A stretch of 64,000 bases of DNA from positions 89,617 through 153,616 of the forward strand of contig NZ_WJIE01000018.1 of assembly GCF_009649845.1 (NCBI RefSeq). Direction: 5' to 3'. The stretch is from Polyangium spumosum. Its GTDB lineage: Bacteria; Myxococcota_A; Polyangia; Polyangiales; Polyangiaceae. Each line of letters starts with the position of its first letter. Within the stretch, counting starts at the first letter, position 1. The position numbers and the translations under genes were made by a program. A model generated the notes under the pieces. The model was not told where the DNA came from and made no database searches. It worked only from the letters and a program-made list of their open reading frames with translations. Shown here one piece after another: positions 1 to 8,607 of the stretch.

Positions 1-760
1 GCTCGCAATGGTCTCCGGCTTTGCGCAGCGTGACCTGCGAGGTGAACGGAGGCACCTCGTAGCCGAGATCGGGGAAAAGACCTCCGACGCGGAGGCGCGA
101 GCCCATCTGCCGCAGGCCCGTCACGCGGAGCGCGAGCCAGACGTGGTGGCCTCCTTGTGGGCCCGGCTCGATGGGCACCACTTCGCCCTCCGCGAGCGGC
201 GCGAACGCGTCGTGCCCCTGCCCGATCTCGACCGTCGGCTCCCCTGACGACCTCGTCTTGCACGCGTCCTCGGCGGTCGTGATCCACGCGGGATCGTGGT
301 CTTCGAGGGTGCCTTGGGCCAGGAAGGGGTCGAGACACGCCCCCTCCACGCAGGTCGTATGGCCTGCACAGGAGACCCCCGCGCACGCCTCGTCGAGGGA
401 GACGGGCAAGAACAAGGTTCGCCCGCCCTGCGCGCGCGTCCCGGCCAGGCGCGTCACGACGGGGGAGGCCTCGCCTTTGCGGAAGGCCACGAGGGATACC
501 TCGATGGCGGCGTCGTCACGCGCGACGATCGGGAGCTCCGCCGGCAGCGAGAGCTCCCCCGCTCCATACGAGAGGCGCTCGGCGTGCGTGACGACGCCGT
601 CCACCTTCGTGGTCCGCTCGATTTCGTGAATGTCAAAGCCGACGGCCATATCGGTCGTGAGGCCGACGATCACGCGCGCGTCCTCCTCCTCCTCGCTCCC
701 GCAGGCCACGAGGAAGAGGGCGAGCAGCATTCGCGACGGGAAGGTCGGCCGCACGATCAT
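1..760 (-). CDS. Secreted lipoprotein, 3' end outside window
   Basis: The reading frame stays open from an ATG at 760 to the window edge, so about 253 residues are seen and the C-terminus is missing. The N-terminus has a short signal with the lipobox LVAC followed by GSEEEE, so the protein should be a lipid-anchored envelope protein. A second ATG ten codons downstream (730) would give a very short signal, so 760 is preferred. Around residues 125-143 there is a small cysteine cluster (CAGVSC, then CVEGAC) like the EGF-like clusters common in myxobacterial lipoproteins. The start lies 4 bp after the stop of the Cys-rich gene at 765-1616, so the two are probably translated together. No catalytic motif is visible and the function is unknown. 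Confidence 0.75.
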   Translation of the reverse strand, partial: MIVRPTFPSRMLLALFLVACGSEEEEDARVIVGLTTDMAVGFDIHEIERTTKVDGVVTHAERLSYGAGELSLPAELPIVARDDAAIEVSLVAFRKGEASPVVTRLAGTRAQGGRTLFLPVSLDEACAGVSCAGHTTCVEGACLDPFLAQGTLEDHDPAWITTAEDACKTRSSGEPTVEIGQGHDAFAPLAEGEVVPIEPGPQGGHHVWLALRVTGLRQMGSRLRVGGLFPDLGYEVPPFTSQVTLRKAGDHCE

Positions 761-764
761 GGGA

Positions 765-1616
765 TCAACGCGATCCGCGCTTGCGACGCCGCGCGAGCCA
801 GCCTGCCGCCGCGGCGAGTGCGGCGAGCGGCGCGGCGATCGAGGCCGCCTTGGTGCCGGGGCTGTAGCTGCAGACGCCGGCGGCGAGGTTGCCATTGATG
901 CCGTCGGGGCCGATGGTGACGCTGCCCTCGGCCTTCACCGAGATGCCCTGCGCTGCGAGGGCCTGCATGCAGGTCGGGAGCTGCGAGCCGGAGATGATGT
1001 ACTTGTCGTTGCAGAAGAGCGCGCCGTCGCCGCTGCAGGACGCGTTGCAGCTCGCGCGGAACTCTTGCTCGCACTCCTCGAACTCGACGTCCTGACACGT
1101 GTACTGGCAATCCATGTTGGCGTCGGCCGTGCACGATCCGTCGCAACACTCGATGCAATGCGTGTAGCAGTCGCCGTTGACGGTCGTACACTGGGCGTCG
1201 CACTCGGCGTCGCAGTTCGCGTCCCAGGTCGCGGCGCACTGCGCGGGGTCGGATCGGGCGGCGCACGCGGTGTCCCGGTTCGTCGTGCACTCGGTGAAGC
1301 AGTTATGGGCGCAGATCACGTTGATGCCGTTGTCGCAGTCGGTCTTGCACTGCGTGGTGCAGTGGTCCGTGCAGGTCGGCATCGCCGAGAGGGTACACTG
1401 GTTGCCGCAGACCGTCTGGAGCTTCGTGGCGCACGCCGTCTTGTAGATCCCGAGCTCGCTGCAGCCCGCGGTGCAAGCGGCCGTGACGCGCACCTCGCAG
1501 TTCGAGAGCCCCTCGAACCGGATGTTGCCGCACTCGGGGATACCCGCGCTCGCCGGCAGAGCGGTCGTCAAAGAGAAGGCAATGCCGAGGAGCCCGAGAA
1601 GGCTCGTATGTCGCAT
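765..1616 (-). CDS. Secreted cysteine-rich repeat protein with C-terminal anchor
   Basis: The 283-residue product has a clear Sec signal ending near ALPASAG and then 32 cysteines, mostly spaced as C-x3-C and C-x7-8-C along residues 29-215. This suggests a stacked disulfide fold. The C-terminus is a short cysteine-containing segment, then a hydrophobic helix (AAPLAALAAAAGWLA) and a basic tail (RRRKRGSR). That order resembles the tripartite sorting signals of MYXO-CTERM type, so I infer anchoring at the cell surface. The start at 1616 is supported by the SD sequence AAAGGAG 7 bp upstream. An in-frame extension to 1751 has no SD and no signal peptide. The gene is probably co-transcribed with the lipoprotein gene at 1-760. 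No enzymatic domain is recognised. Confidence 0.85.
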   Translation of the reverse strand: MRHTSLLGLLGIAFSLTTALPASAGIPECGNIRFEGLSNCEVRVTAACTAGCSELGIYKTACATKLQTVCGNQCTLSAMPTCTDHCTTQCKTDCDNGINVICAHNCFTECTTNRDTACAARSDPAQCAATWDANCDAECDAQCTTVNGDCYTHCIECCDGSCTADANMDCQYTCQDVEFEECEQEFRASCNASCSGDGALFCNDKYIISGSQLPTCMQALAAQGISVKAEGSVTIGPDGINGNLAAGVCSYSPGTKAASIAAPLAALAAAAGWLARRRKRGSR

Positions 1617-1821
1617 GGGAGGTCTCCTTTTTCGTACCAGGGAAGCGCCGCCGCTCATGCAAGGCCCCTGCCACGGAGGCGACATTTCTCTGCGCGCGGG
1701 TGGTCGTGGCCGCGCCGGTGCCCGTGTGTAAACGCCGGGTGATGGGGCCACGTGAACGGCGGGCGACAGACGGGGCGCGCGTGCTCTTCCCGCGTCCGAC
1801 GAACTTTGTTATGCGGGAGCC

Positions 1822-2652
1822 ATGCAAAAGCACGTCCCGTCCCGCTTTGGTTGCTCCTTGATCCTCGCCACGTTGCTCACCTGCGCGGCCGGATGCGCCG
1901 ATCCGCCGAAGGACTCGGGGACCGGCGGCGCGGGCGGCGCGGGCGGCGCGGGCGCCAGCACGGGCGGGGGCGGCGGCGCCGGAGGCATCGGCGGAATGGG
2001 TGGAATGGGCGGCGCCGGAGGCACCGGCGGAATGGGCGGACTCGGCGGCGCGGGAGGCGTCGGCGGAATGGGCGGCGCGGGCGGCGGCGAGCCGGCGAGC
2101 GTCTGCGGAGACGGTATGGTCGAGGGGCCCGAGGCCTGCGACGACGCCAATACGGCAGCCGGCGATTATTGCGCGGCTGATTGCCTCTCCGTGACCGGCG
2201 CGTGTGGCGACGGCATGTTGCAATCGAACGAGACCTGCGACGACGGCGCGGTGATGGAGGGCTGCGACGTGCTCGTGAATGGCGGCGACGGCGCGTGTGT
2301 CCCCGCCGGGACGTGCTCCCCCGGCCACGTGAACGTGCCCGGGAAGGGCTGCCAGCCCGAGCTCGTCACCGCGCACGTGCACGTCATGGTCGACAACACC
2401 TGCAAGATGACCGTCGATCCCATGGAATTCAGCGTCGCCGCGGGGCAGAAGCTCAAGCTCAGCTACCACAACCACAGCCAGTTTTACCCGATCGACGTGT
2501 GGATGATGTACGGGGGCGGGTATACCGAGCTCCAGCCGGGCGCGACGTGGAACGAGACGTACGAGCATTGCTTTGGGCCGAGCGCGTCCGAGGGGTATGC
2601 GGACATCTCGACGGCTTGCTCGGAGTTCAGGCTGGAGATTCATTGCCTCTGA
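1822..2652 (+). CDS. Gly-rich linker lipoprotein with DUF4215-like repeats
   Basis: The 276-residue product begins with a lipoprotein signal ending in the lipobox CAAGC. A linker follows at about residues 33-92 made almost only of Gly, Ala and Met (GGAGG, GGMGG units). Two cysteine repeats of the myxobacterial DUF4215 type come next (CGDGMVEGPEACDD and CGDGMLQSNETCDD). The C-terminal part (about 185-276) has no repeats and is rich in aromatic residues and histidine (YHNHSQFYPIDVW), suggesting a small beta domain. It is divergent from the Cys-rich gene at 765-1616. The architecture is that of a surface display protein. The ligand is unknown. Confidence 0.85.
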   Translation: MQKHVPSRFGCSLILATLLTCAAGCADPPKDSGTGGAGGAGGAGASTGGGGGAGGIGGMGGMGGAGGTGGMGGLGGAGGVGGMGGAGGGEPASVCGDGMVEGPEACDDANTAAGDYCAADCLSVTGACGDGMLQSNETCDDGAVMEGCDVLVNGGDGACVPAGTCSPGHVNVPGKGCQPELVTAHVHVMVDNTCKMTVDPMEFSVAAGQKLKLSYHNHSQFYPIDVWMMYGGGYTELQPGATWNETYEHCFGPSASEGYADISTACSEFRLEIHCL

Positions 2653-2852
2653 GCGGCCCCTGTGCCGGGCGCCCGCGCCCGACCTCGAGCCGTCGGGGCC
2701 GACCACGGGCGTCCGGTGGTGGCGGACGCGGAGGTGGTGGCTTATGGACCCGGCCGCGGGAGGCATGACGTTGGTTTCCCCGCCGCGTGCGTCCGATGGT
2801 ACAGAGAGAGGCAGCAAGGGTGGGACCCGAGCCCCGGGAACCGGTGCTTTTC

Positions 2853-5800
2853 ATGTACACACTGACAGAGACGCTCTCCGAGCACGACGGAGTCGGCGTC
2901 TATCGCGGACGCAGGGATGCCGATCAAAGCCGCGTGGTCATCAAGATGCTCGACCCGCGGCGGTGCCGGCCGAGGGATCTGGAGCGCCTGAAGAACGAGT
3001 ACGAGATCGGCAGGACGCTCGACATCCCTGCGGTCGTGAAGCCGCTCGCGTTCGAGTCCCTCGAAGGGTCGCCTGCGCTGGTCACCGAGGACGCTGGCAG
3101 CGTGCCGCTGCGCGACCTGCTCGGAGCGCCGATGAGCTTGGAGAGGTTCTTGCCCCTCGCAGTGGCCATCGCGCAGGCGGTCGCGGAGATCCACGCTCGG
3201 AACGTCATCCACAAGGACCTCAAGCCGGCGAACATCCTCGTTCATCCCACGTCCGGCGCGGTCCAGATCGCCGACTTCGGCATCGCGTCCAGGCTCCCGC
3301 GCGAACCACAAGCCGCGCAGCCCCTTCGCCTCATCGAGGGCTCCTTGCCTTACCTCTCGCCCGAGCAGACGGGGCGGATGAACCGCGCGATCGACAGCCG
3401 CTCCGATCTGTATTCCCTCGGCGTCACATTTTACGAGATGTTGACGGGGAGGCTGCCCTTTCAGGCGACCGACCCCCTGGAGTGGGTGCATTGCCACATC
3501 GCGCGGGCCCCCGCGTGGCCCGCGGAGCTCGTGGCGCCCGTGCCGGAGGCGCTCGCTCGTATCGTCATGAAGCTGCTCGCGAAGGGAGCGGAGGAGCGCT
3601 ACCAGAGCGCCGCCGGGCTCGGTCACGACCTCGCGCGTTGCCTCGCGTCATGGCGAGCGAAGGGCCAGATCGAGCCCTTCCCCCTGGGCGATCGAGATGT
3701 GCCGGATCGCTTCCAGATCCCTGAAAAATTTTATGGTCGTGACGAGGAGCTCGCCGTGCTCCTCGGGGCATTCGAGAGGGTCGCCGCCTCGGGGACCCTC
3801 GAGCTCGTGCTGGTCTCCGGCTACTCCGGCGTCGGCAAGTCTTCCCTGGTGCACGAGCTCTACAAGCCGGTCTTCCGGGAGCGTGGCCTCCTCGTCTCCG
3901 GGAAATTCGACCAATACAAGCGCGACATTCCTTATGCCACGGTCGCCCAGGCCTTCCGGGACCTCGTGAGCGAGCTGCTCGCCCAGTCCGACGAGCGGAT
4001 CGAGGCCTTCCGGCAGCGGCTGCGGGCCGCGCTCGGGGTGAACGGTCAGCTCATCGTCGACGTGATCCCTCAGATCGAGCTCGTCATCGGCCGGCAGCCG
4101 CCCGTCCCGGAGCTGCCCCTCGCCGAGGCGCAGAACCGCTTCCACATGGTGTTCCGGCAGCTCGCCTCCGTCTTCGCGCGCGAGGAGCACCCCGTGGTCG
4201 TTTTTCTCGACGACCTGCAATGGGTCGACTCCGCGAGCCTCGAGCTCCTCGAGCACCTCGTCACGCACCCCGATACGAGGTATCTCCTCCTGATTGGAGC
4301 GTACCGCGACAACGAGGTCGATCCTTCGCATCCGCTCATCCTCATGCTCGACGAGGTGCGCAGCAGCGGCGTCGCCGTCCGTAACGTCGTCCTCGCGCCG
4401 CTCTCCCCCGCGCACGTGGCCGAGCTCGTCGCCGATACGATCCACCTTCGCCCCGAGGAGGTCGCGCCGCTCGCGGAGCTCGTGCACGAGAAGACCGCCG
4501 GCAATCCCTTCTTCGCGATACAGTTCTTGACGACGCTGCACCAGGAGGAGCTGATCACGTTCGATCCTGGGACGGCGTCCTTTCGCTTCGACGTCGACAA
4601 GATTCGAGCCAAGAATTTCTCCGACAATGTCGTCGACCTGATGGTCGGGAAATTGCGGCGCCTCGCGGCGACCACGCAGAACGCGATGAAGCTCGCCGCC
4701 TGCATCGGCAACGTCGCGGAGACCCGCGTCCTCTCGATGATCGACGGCCACGCGGAGGGCGAGACACACGCCGCGCTCTGGGAGGCGGTCCGCGAGGGGC
4801 TCGTCCTGCGCCTCGAGGACACCTACAAGTTCCTCCACGATCGGGTGCAGGAGGCGGCGTACTCGCTCATCCCGGAGGACGAGCGGGCCCTCTTGCACCT
4901 CCGGATCGGCAGGCTGCTCGTCGCGCACGCGTCCAGAGAGGAGCTCGAGGAGCGCATCTTCGACATCACCAACCAGCTCAACCTCGGCGCGTCCTTGCTC
5001 TCGTCCCGCGACGAGAAGGACCACGTCGCGGGGCTCGACCTGATCGCCGGGAGGAAGGCGAAGGCGTCCACGGCCTACCTCGCGGCCATCAAGTATTTCT
5101 CGGCGGGAATGGCGCTGCTCGGCCCCGATAGCTGGGAGAAACGGTACGACCTCACGTTCGGCCTTCACCTGGAGCGCGCCGAGAGCGAGTTCGCGAGCGG
5201 CGGGTTCGCCGCGGCGGAGGAGCTGCTCGCGGTGGCCCTCCGTCACGCGAGGACGAACGTGGACCGCGCGCGGGCGACGACCGTGAAGGTGTACCTCCAC
5301 GCGATCCAGGACCAGTACGAGCGGGCCGTGGAGGCGGCGATCGCGGGCCTCTCCCCGTTCGGGGTCGTCCTGTCGCCGCACCCCGGCCGGGACCAGGTCG
5401 ACCGGGAGTACGGGAGGATCTGGCAAATGCTCGGCGAGCGGCGGATCGAGGACTTGCTCGACCTGCCGACCATGACCGATCCGGACGCGAAGGCGGCCCT
5501 CGACATCCTGGTGGCCATCAATTCGCCGGCGCTTTATACGGACGAGAACCTCGTCTGCCTGACGACGTGCCACAGCGTGAACTTGAGCCTCCAGCATGGG
5601 AATGCCGCGGGTTCGAGCTTCGCGTACGTGTTCTTCGGCATGCTCCTCGGGCCCGAGTTCGGCCAGTATCGCCTGGGGTTTCGCTTCGGGAAGCTCGGGT
5701 ATGATCTGGTCGAGAAGCGCGGCTTGACCGGCTACAAGGCGAAGGTACTGCTCGAGTTTTTCCTCCTCTCGTACTGGGCGCGGCCCGCCTCCACGCGCCG

Positions 5801-8492
5801 CGCCCTGGTCGACGGCGCCTTCGCCGCCGCGCTCGAGGTCGGTGACCTGACGTTCGCCTGCTACGCCGGCAACAACCTCATCACGTATCTCATCGTGAAG
5901 GGCGAGCGATTGGACGATGTGTACCGCGAATCCGAGCGGGCGCTCTCGTTCGCGCGCAAGGCGAGGTTCGGCATGTTCGAGAGCGTCATCGTCGTGCAGC
6001 AGCGCCTCATCCAGGGCCTGCGCGGCCTCACGGCCCATTTCGGCTCGTTCGACGGCGCGGGGTTCGACGAGGCGGGGCACGAGGCCTTCCTGGCCGAGCG
6101 CGAGGAGAGCATGGCGATCGCCGTCTGCTGGTACTACGTCTGGAAGTCGCAGGCGCGCTTCATGTCCGGCGATTACGAGGAGGCGACCTCCGCGGCGGCG
6201 AAGGCCCGCTCCCTCCTCTGGTCGTGCCCTTCGTTCGACGAGGTCTCGGAGTGCCATTATTATGGTGCGCTCTCGCTCGCTGCCCGTTATCACAAGGCGC
6301 CACCCGAGGAGCAGGCGGCGGCCATGGAGACGCTCCGCGCCGACGCGCGAGCGTTCCGCGTGTGGGCGGACGGCTGCGCCGAGAGCTTCTTCAACAAGTA
6401 CGCGCTGCTCTCGGCCGAGATCGCGCGCCTCGAGGGCCACGATCAGGACGCCATGCGCCTCTACGAGCAGGCCATCCGCTCGGCGCGGGAGAACGATTTC
6501 GTGCAGAACGAGGGGATCTCCTGGGAGCTCGCCGCCCGGTTCTATCGTGATCGCGGGTTCGAGGTCATCGCCGACACCTACTTCCGCGAGGCCCGCGCCT
6601 GCTACGTCCGCTGGGGGGCCGACGGCAAGGTGCGCAGCCTCGACCGCTTGCATCCGCACCTGCTCGAGCGGAGGCCCGTCGCGCCGACGGCCACCCTGGC
6701 CGTGCGGGTCGAGCAGCTCGACCTGCTCGCGGTGGTGAAAGCGTCGCAGACCATCTCGGGCGAGATCCTGCAGGAGAAGCTCGTCCACACGTTGCTCCGG
6801 GTCGTCCTCGAGCAGGGCGGGGCCCAGAAGGCGTACCTGCTCCTCTCCCGCGGCGGCGCTTTGTGGCTCGAAGCGGAGGCCACGCTCGACGTCGAGGGGG
6901 CGCGCGCGAAAATGCTCCCGCACCTGCCGGTCGAATCCTCGGCGCTCGTCCCCGTTTCCATCGTGCAGTACGTGCGTCGCACGAGGGAGCGCCAGATCCT
7001 CGACGACGCCGGCGCCGAGGCGGGCAGGTTCGCCACGGACGCGTACATCCAGCGGATCAGGCCGAAGTCGGTGCTGTGTTTGCCGATCCTCAGGAAGGGC
7101 GACGTCTTCGGGCTGCTCTACCTCGAGAACAACCTCGCCCCGGGGGCGTTCACGGCGGAGCGGCTCACCGCCCTCGAGCTCGTCGCCTCGCAGGCCGCCA
7201 TCTCCCTGGAGAACGCCCGGCTGCTCTCGAGCGAACAAGCCGCGCGGCAGGCCGCCGAGCAAGACGAGCGCCGCGCGGCATTTCTCGCGGAGGCGAGCGA
7301 GAGCCTCGGCGAGTCGCTCGAGCACGGGCAGGTCCTCCGCCGCCTCGCCGAGCTCTGCGTCCGTGGCCTCGCCGACTGGTGCTTGATCGACATCCTCGAC
7401 AAGGGTCGGCTCCGGCGCGTCGCGGGCATCCACAAGGACCCGGCGAAGCAACCGCTGCTCGACGAGCTTCAGCGGCGCTACCCGCCCTCTCCCGGCTCGC
7501 CGCACCCCGCGTCGCGGGTGCTACGGACCGGCGCGCCGCTCCTCCAGCCCGAGATCACGGACGCGACGTTCCGCGCGAGCTGCGTGGACGCGGAGCACGC
7601 CCGGATCCTCCGCGAGCTCGGGACCCGCACGGCGATACACGTGCCGCTCGTCGCGAGGGGGCAGATCCTCGGCGCCGTGAGCCTCGTCTCCGCCGAGCGG
7701 GCCCGCCCCTTCGGGCCGGCCGATCTCGTGATGGCCGAGGAGCTCGCGAACCGCGCCGCGATCGCCATGGACAACGCGCGGCTCTACAGGGCCACGCAGG
7801 AGGCCGTCCGTGTCCGCGACGAGTTCCTCGCGGTCGCCTCTCACGAGCTGCGCACCCCCATGACGTCGCTGGGGCTCTCCTTGCAATCCCTCCTTCGGTT
7901 GATCCGGTCGGAGAGGCCCGCCGATCGCAAGGCGCTCGACGATGCGGCGCAGCGGGCCTGTCGCCAGAGCGATCGAATGAACAGGCTCATCGACGAGCTC
8001 CTGGACGTGTCGCGGTTCGACTCCGGGCACGTCACGCTGGAGACCACGGAGGTCGATCTCTGCGCGCTCGTCCGGGACGTGGTCGCGCAACTCGAGCTCG
8101 ATTTGAATCGGTCCCGCTGTCCGGTCCGGCTGGTCGGAGACAGCGCCGTCATCGGCGTCTGGGATCGGTCCCGCCTCGAGCAGGTCGTCACGAACCTGCT
8201 CTCGAATGCCATCAAGTTCGGGGCCGGCAAGCCCATCACGATCGACGCCCGCAAGGAGATCGGCAGCGCGAGGCTCGAGGTCACGGACCAGGGGATCGGG
8301 ATCGCGCCGGACCAGCAAGCGCGTATCTTCGAGCGCTTCGGTCGCGCCGTGTCGGTGCGCCATTATGGTGGGCTCGGCCTGGGCCTGTACATCTGCCGCA
8401 GGATCGTCGAGGCGCACGGCGGCTCGATCCGGGTCGAGAGCGGGGAAGGCATGGGCTCCACGTTCGTGCTCGAGCTCCCGTGTGGCACGTAG
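2853..8492 (+). CDS. Giant hybrid kinase: Ser/Thr kinase-AAA-GAF-GAF-histidine kinase
   Basis: The 1,879-residue cytoplasmic signalling protein has, in order, a Ser/Thr kinase domain (about 1-270; VIK lysine 31, HKDLKPAN with catalytic Asp near 122, DFG near 141), an AAA-type ATPase (Walker A GYSGVGKS near 323-330, Walker B VVVFLDDLQW), a long helical repeat region, two GAF sensor domains (about 1310-1450 and 1490-1640) and a histidine kinase core (H-box ASHELRTP with His near 1664, N-box NLLSNAIKFG, G-box GLGLGLYICRR). Family knowledge: this PknK/MalT-like ATPase plus histidine kinase design is typical of myxobacteria and cyanobacteria. The ATG at 2853 is chosen because the kinase fold begins there (MYTLTETL). 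GTG 2787 and ATG 2796 are in frame but have no SD. There is no receiver domain, so it needs a separate partner. Confidence 0.9.
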   Translation: MYTLTETLSEHDGVGVYRGRRDADQSRVVIKMLDPRRCRPRDLERLKNEYEIGRTLDIPAVVKPLAFESLEGSPALVTEDAGSVPLRDLLGAPMSLERFLPLAVAIAQAVAEIHARNVIHKDLKPANILVHPTSGAVQIADFGIASRLPREPQAAQPLRLIEGSLPYLSPEQTGRMNRAIDSRSDLYSLGVTFYEMLTGRLPFQATDPLEWVHCHIARAPAWPAELVAPVPEALARIVMKLLAKGAEERYQSAAGLGHDLARCLASWRAKGQIEPFPLGDRDVPDRFQIPEKFYGRDEELAVLLGAFERVAASGTLELVLVSGYSGVGKSSLVHELYKPVFRERGLLVSGKFDQYKRDIPYATVAQAFRDLVSELLAQSDERIEAFRQRLRAALGVNGQLIVDVIPQIELVIGRQPPVPELPLAEAQNRFHMVFRQLASVFAREEHPVVVFLDDLQWVDSASLELLEHLVTHPDTRYLLLIGAYRDNEVDPSHPLILMLDEVRSSGVAVRNVVLAPLSPAHVAELVADTIHLRPEEVAPLAELVHEKTAGNPFFAIQFLTTLHQEELITFDPGTASFRFDVDKIRAKNFSDNVVDLMVGKLRRLAATTQNAMKLAACIGNVAETRVLSMIDGHAEGETHAALWEAVREGLVLRLEDTYKFLHDRVQEAAYSLIPEDERALLHLRIGRLLVAHASREELEERIFDITNQLNLGASLLSSRDEKDHVAGLDLIAGRKAKASTAYLAAIKYFSAGMALLGPDSWEKRYDLTFGLHLERAESEFASGGFAAAEELLAVALRHARTNVDRARATTVKVYLHAIQDQYERAVEAAIAGLSPFGVVLSPHPGRDQVDREYGRIWQMLGERRIEDLLDLPTMTDPDAKAALDILVAINSPALYTDENLVCLTTCHSVNLSLQHGNAAGSSFAYVFFGMLLGPEFGQYRLGFRFGKLGYDLVEKRGLTGYKAKVLLEFFLLSYWARPASTRRALVDGAFAAALEVGDLTFACYAGNNLITYLIVKGERLDDVYRESERALSFARKARFGMFESVIVVQQRLIQGLRGLTAHFGSFDGAGFDEAGHEAFLAEREESMAIAVCWYYVWKSQARFMSGDYEEATSAAAKARSLLWSCPSFDEVSECHYYGALSLAARYHKAPPEEQAAAMETLRADARAFRVWADGCAESFFNKYALLSAEIARLEGHDQDAMRLYEQAIRSARENDFVQNEGISWELAARFYRDRGFEVIADTYFREARACYVRWGADGKVRSLDRLHPHLLERRPVAPTATLAVRVEQLDLLAVVKASQTISGEILQEKLVHTLLRVVLEQGGAQKAYLLLSRGGALWLEAEATLDVEGARAKMLPHLPVESSALVPVSIVQYVRRTRERQILDDAGAEAGRFATDAYIQRIRPKSVLCLPILRKGDVFGLLYLENNLAPGAFTAERLTALELVASQAAISLENARLLSSEQAARQAAEQDERRAAFLAEASESLGESLEHGQVLRRLAELCVRGLADWCLIDILDKGRLRRVAGIHKDPAKQPLLDELQRRYPPSPGSPHPASRVLRTGAPLLQPEITDATFRASCVDAEHARILRELGTRTAIHVPLVARGQILGAVSLVSAERARPFGPADLVMAEELANRAAIAMDNARLYRATQEAVRVRDEFLAVASHELRTPMTSLGLSLQSLLRLIRSERPADRKALDDAAQRACRQSDRMNRLIDELLDVSRFDSGHVTLETTEVDLCALVRDVVAQLELDLNRSRCPVRLVGDSAVIGVWDRSRLEQVVTNLLSNAIKFGAGKPITIDARKEIGSARLEVTDQGIGIAPDQQARIFERFGRAVSVRHYGGLGLGLYICRRIVEAHGGSIRVESGEGMGSTFVLELPCGT

Positions 8493-8607
8493 CGGCCGTC
8501 TCCGCGTCTCCAGAGGTTCGATCCCCCTCGCGTGACCGTCCCTTCGCCGCCCCCGCGCCCGGCCACGCCCTCCAGCGCGGGACGTGGTAGGAATGCCGGG
8601 GGTCGAT

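Noticed and set aside
2653..2852. Gene between the Gly-rich lipoprotein and the first giant kinase
   Set aside because: The 200 bases have no start with SD and no motif. In-frame codons upstream of 2853 encode no kinase-fold sequence.
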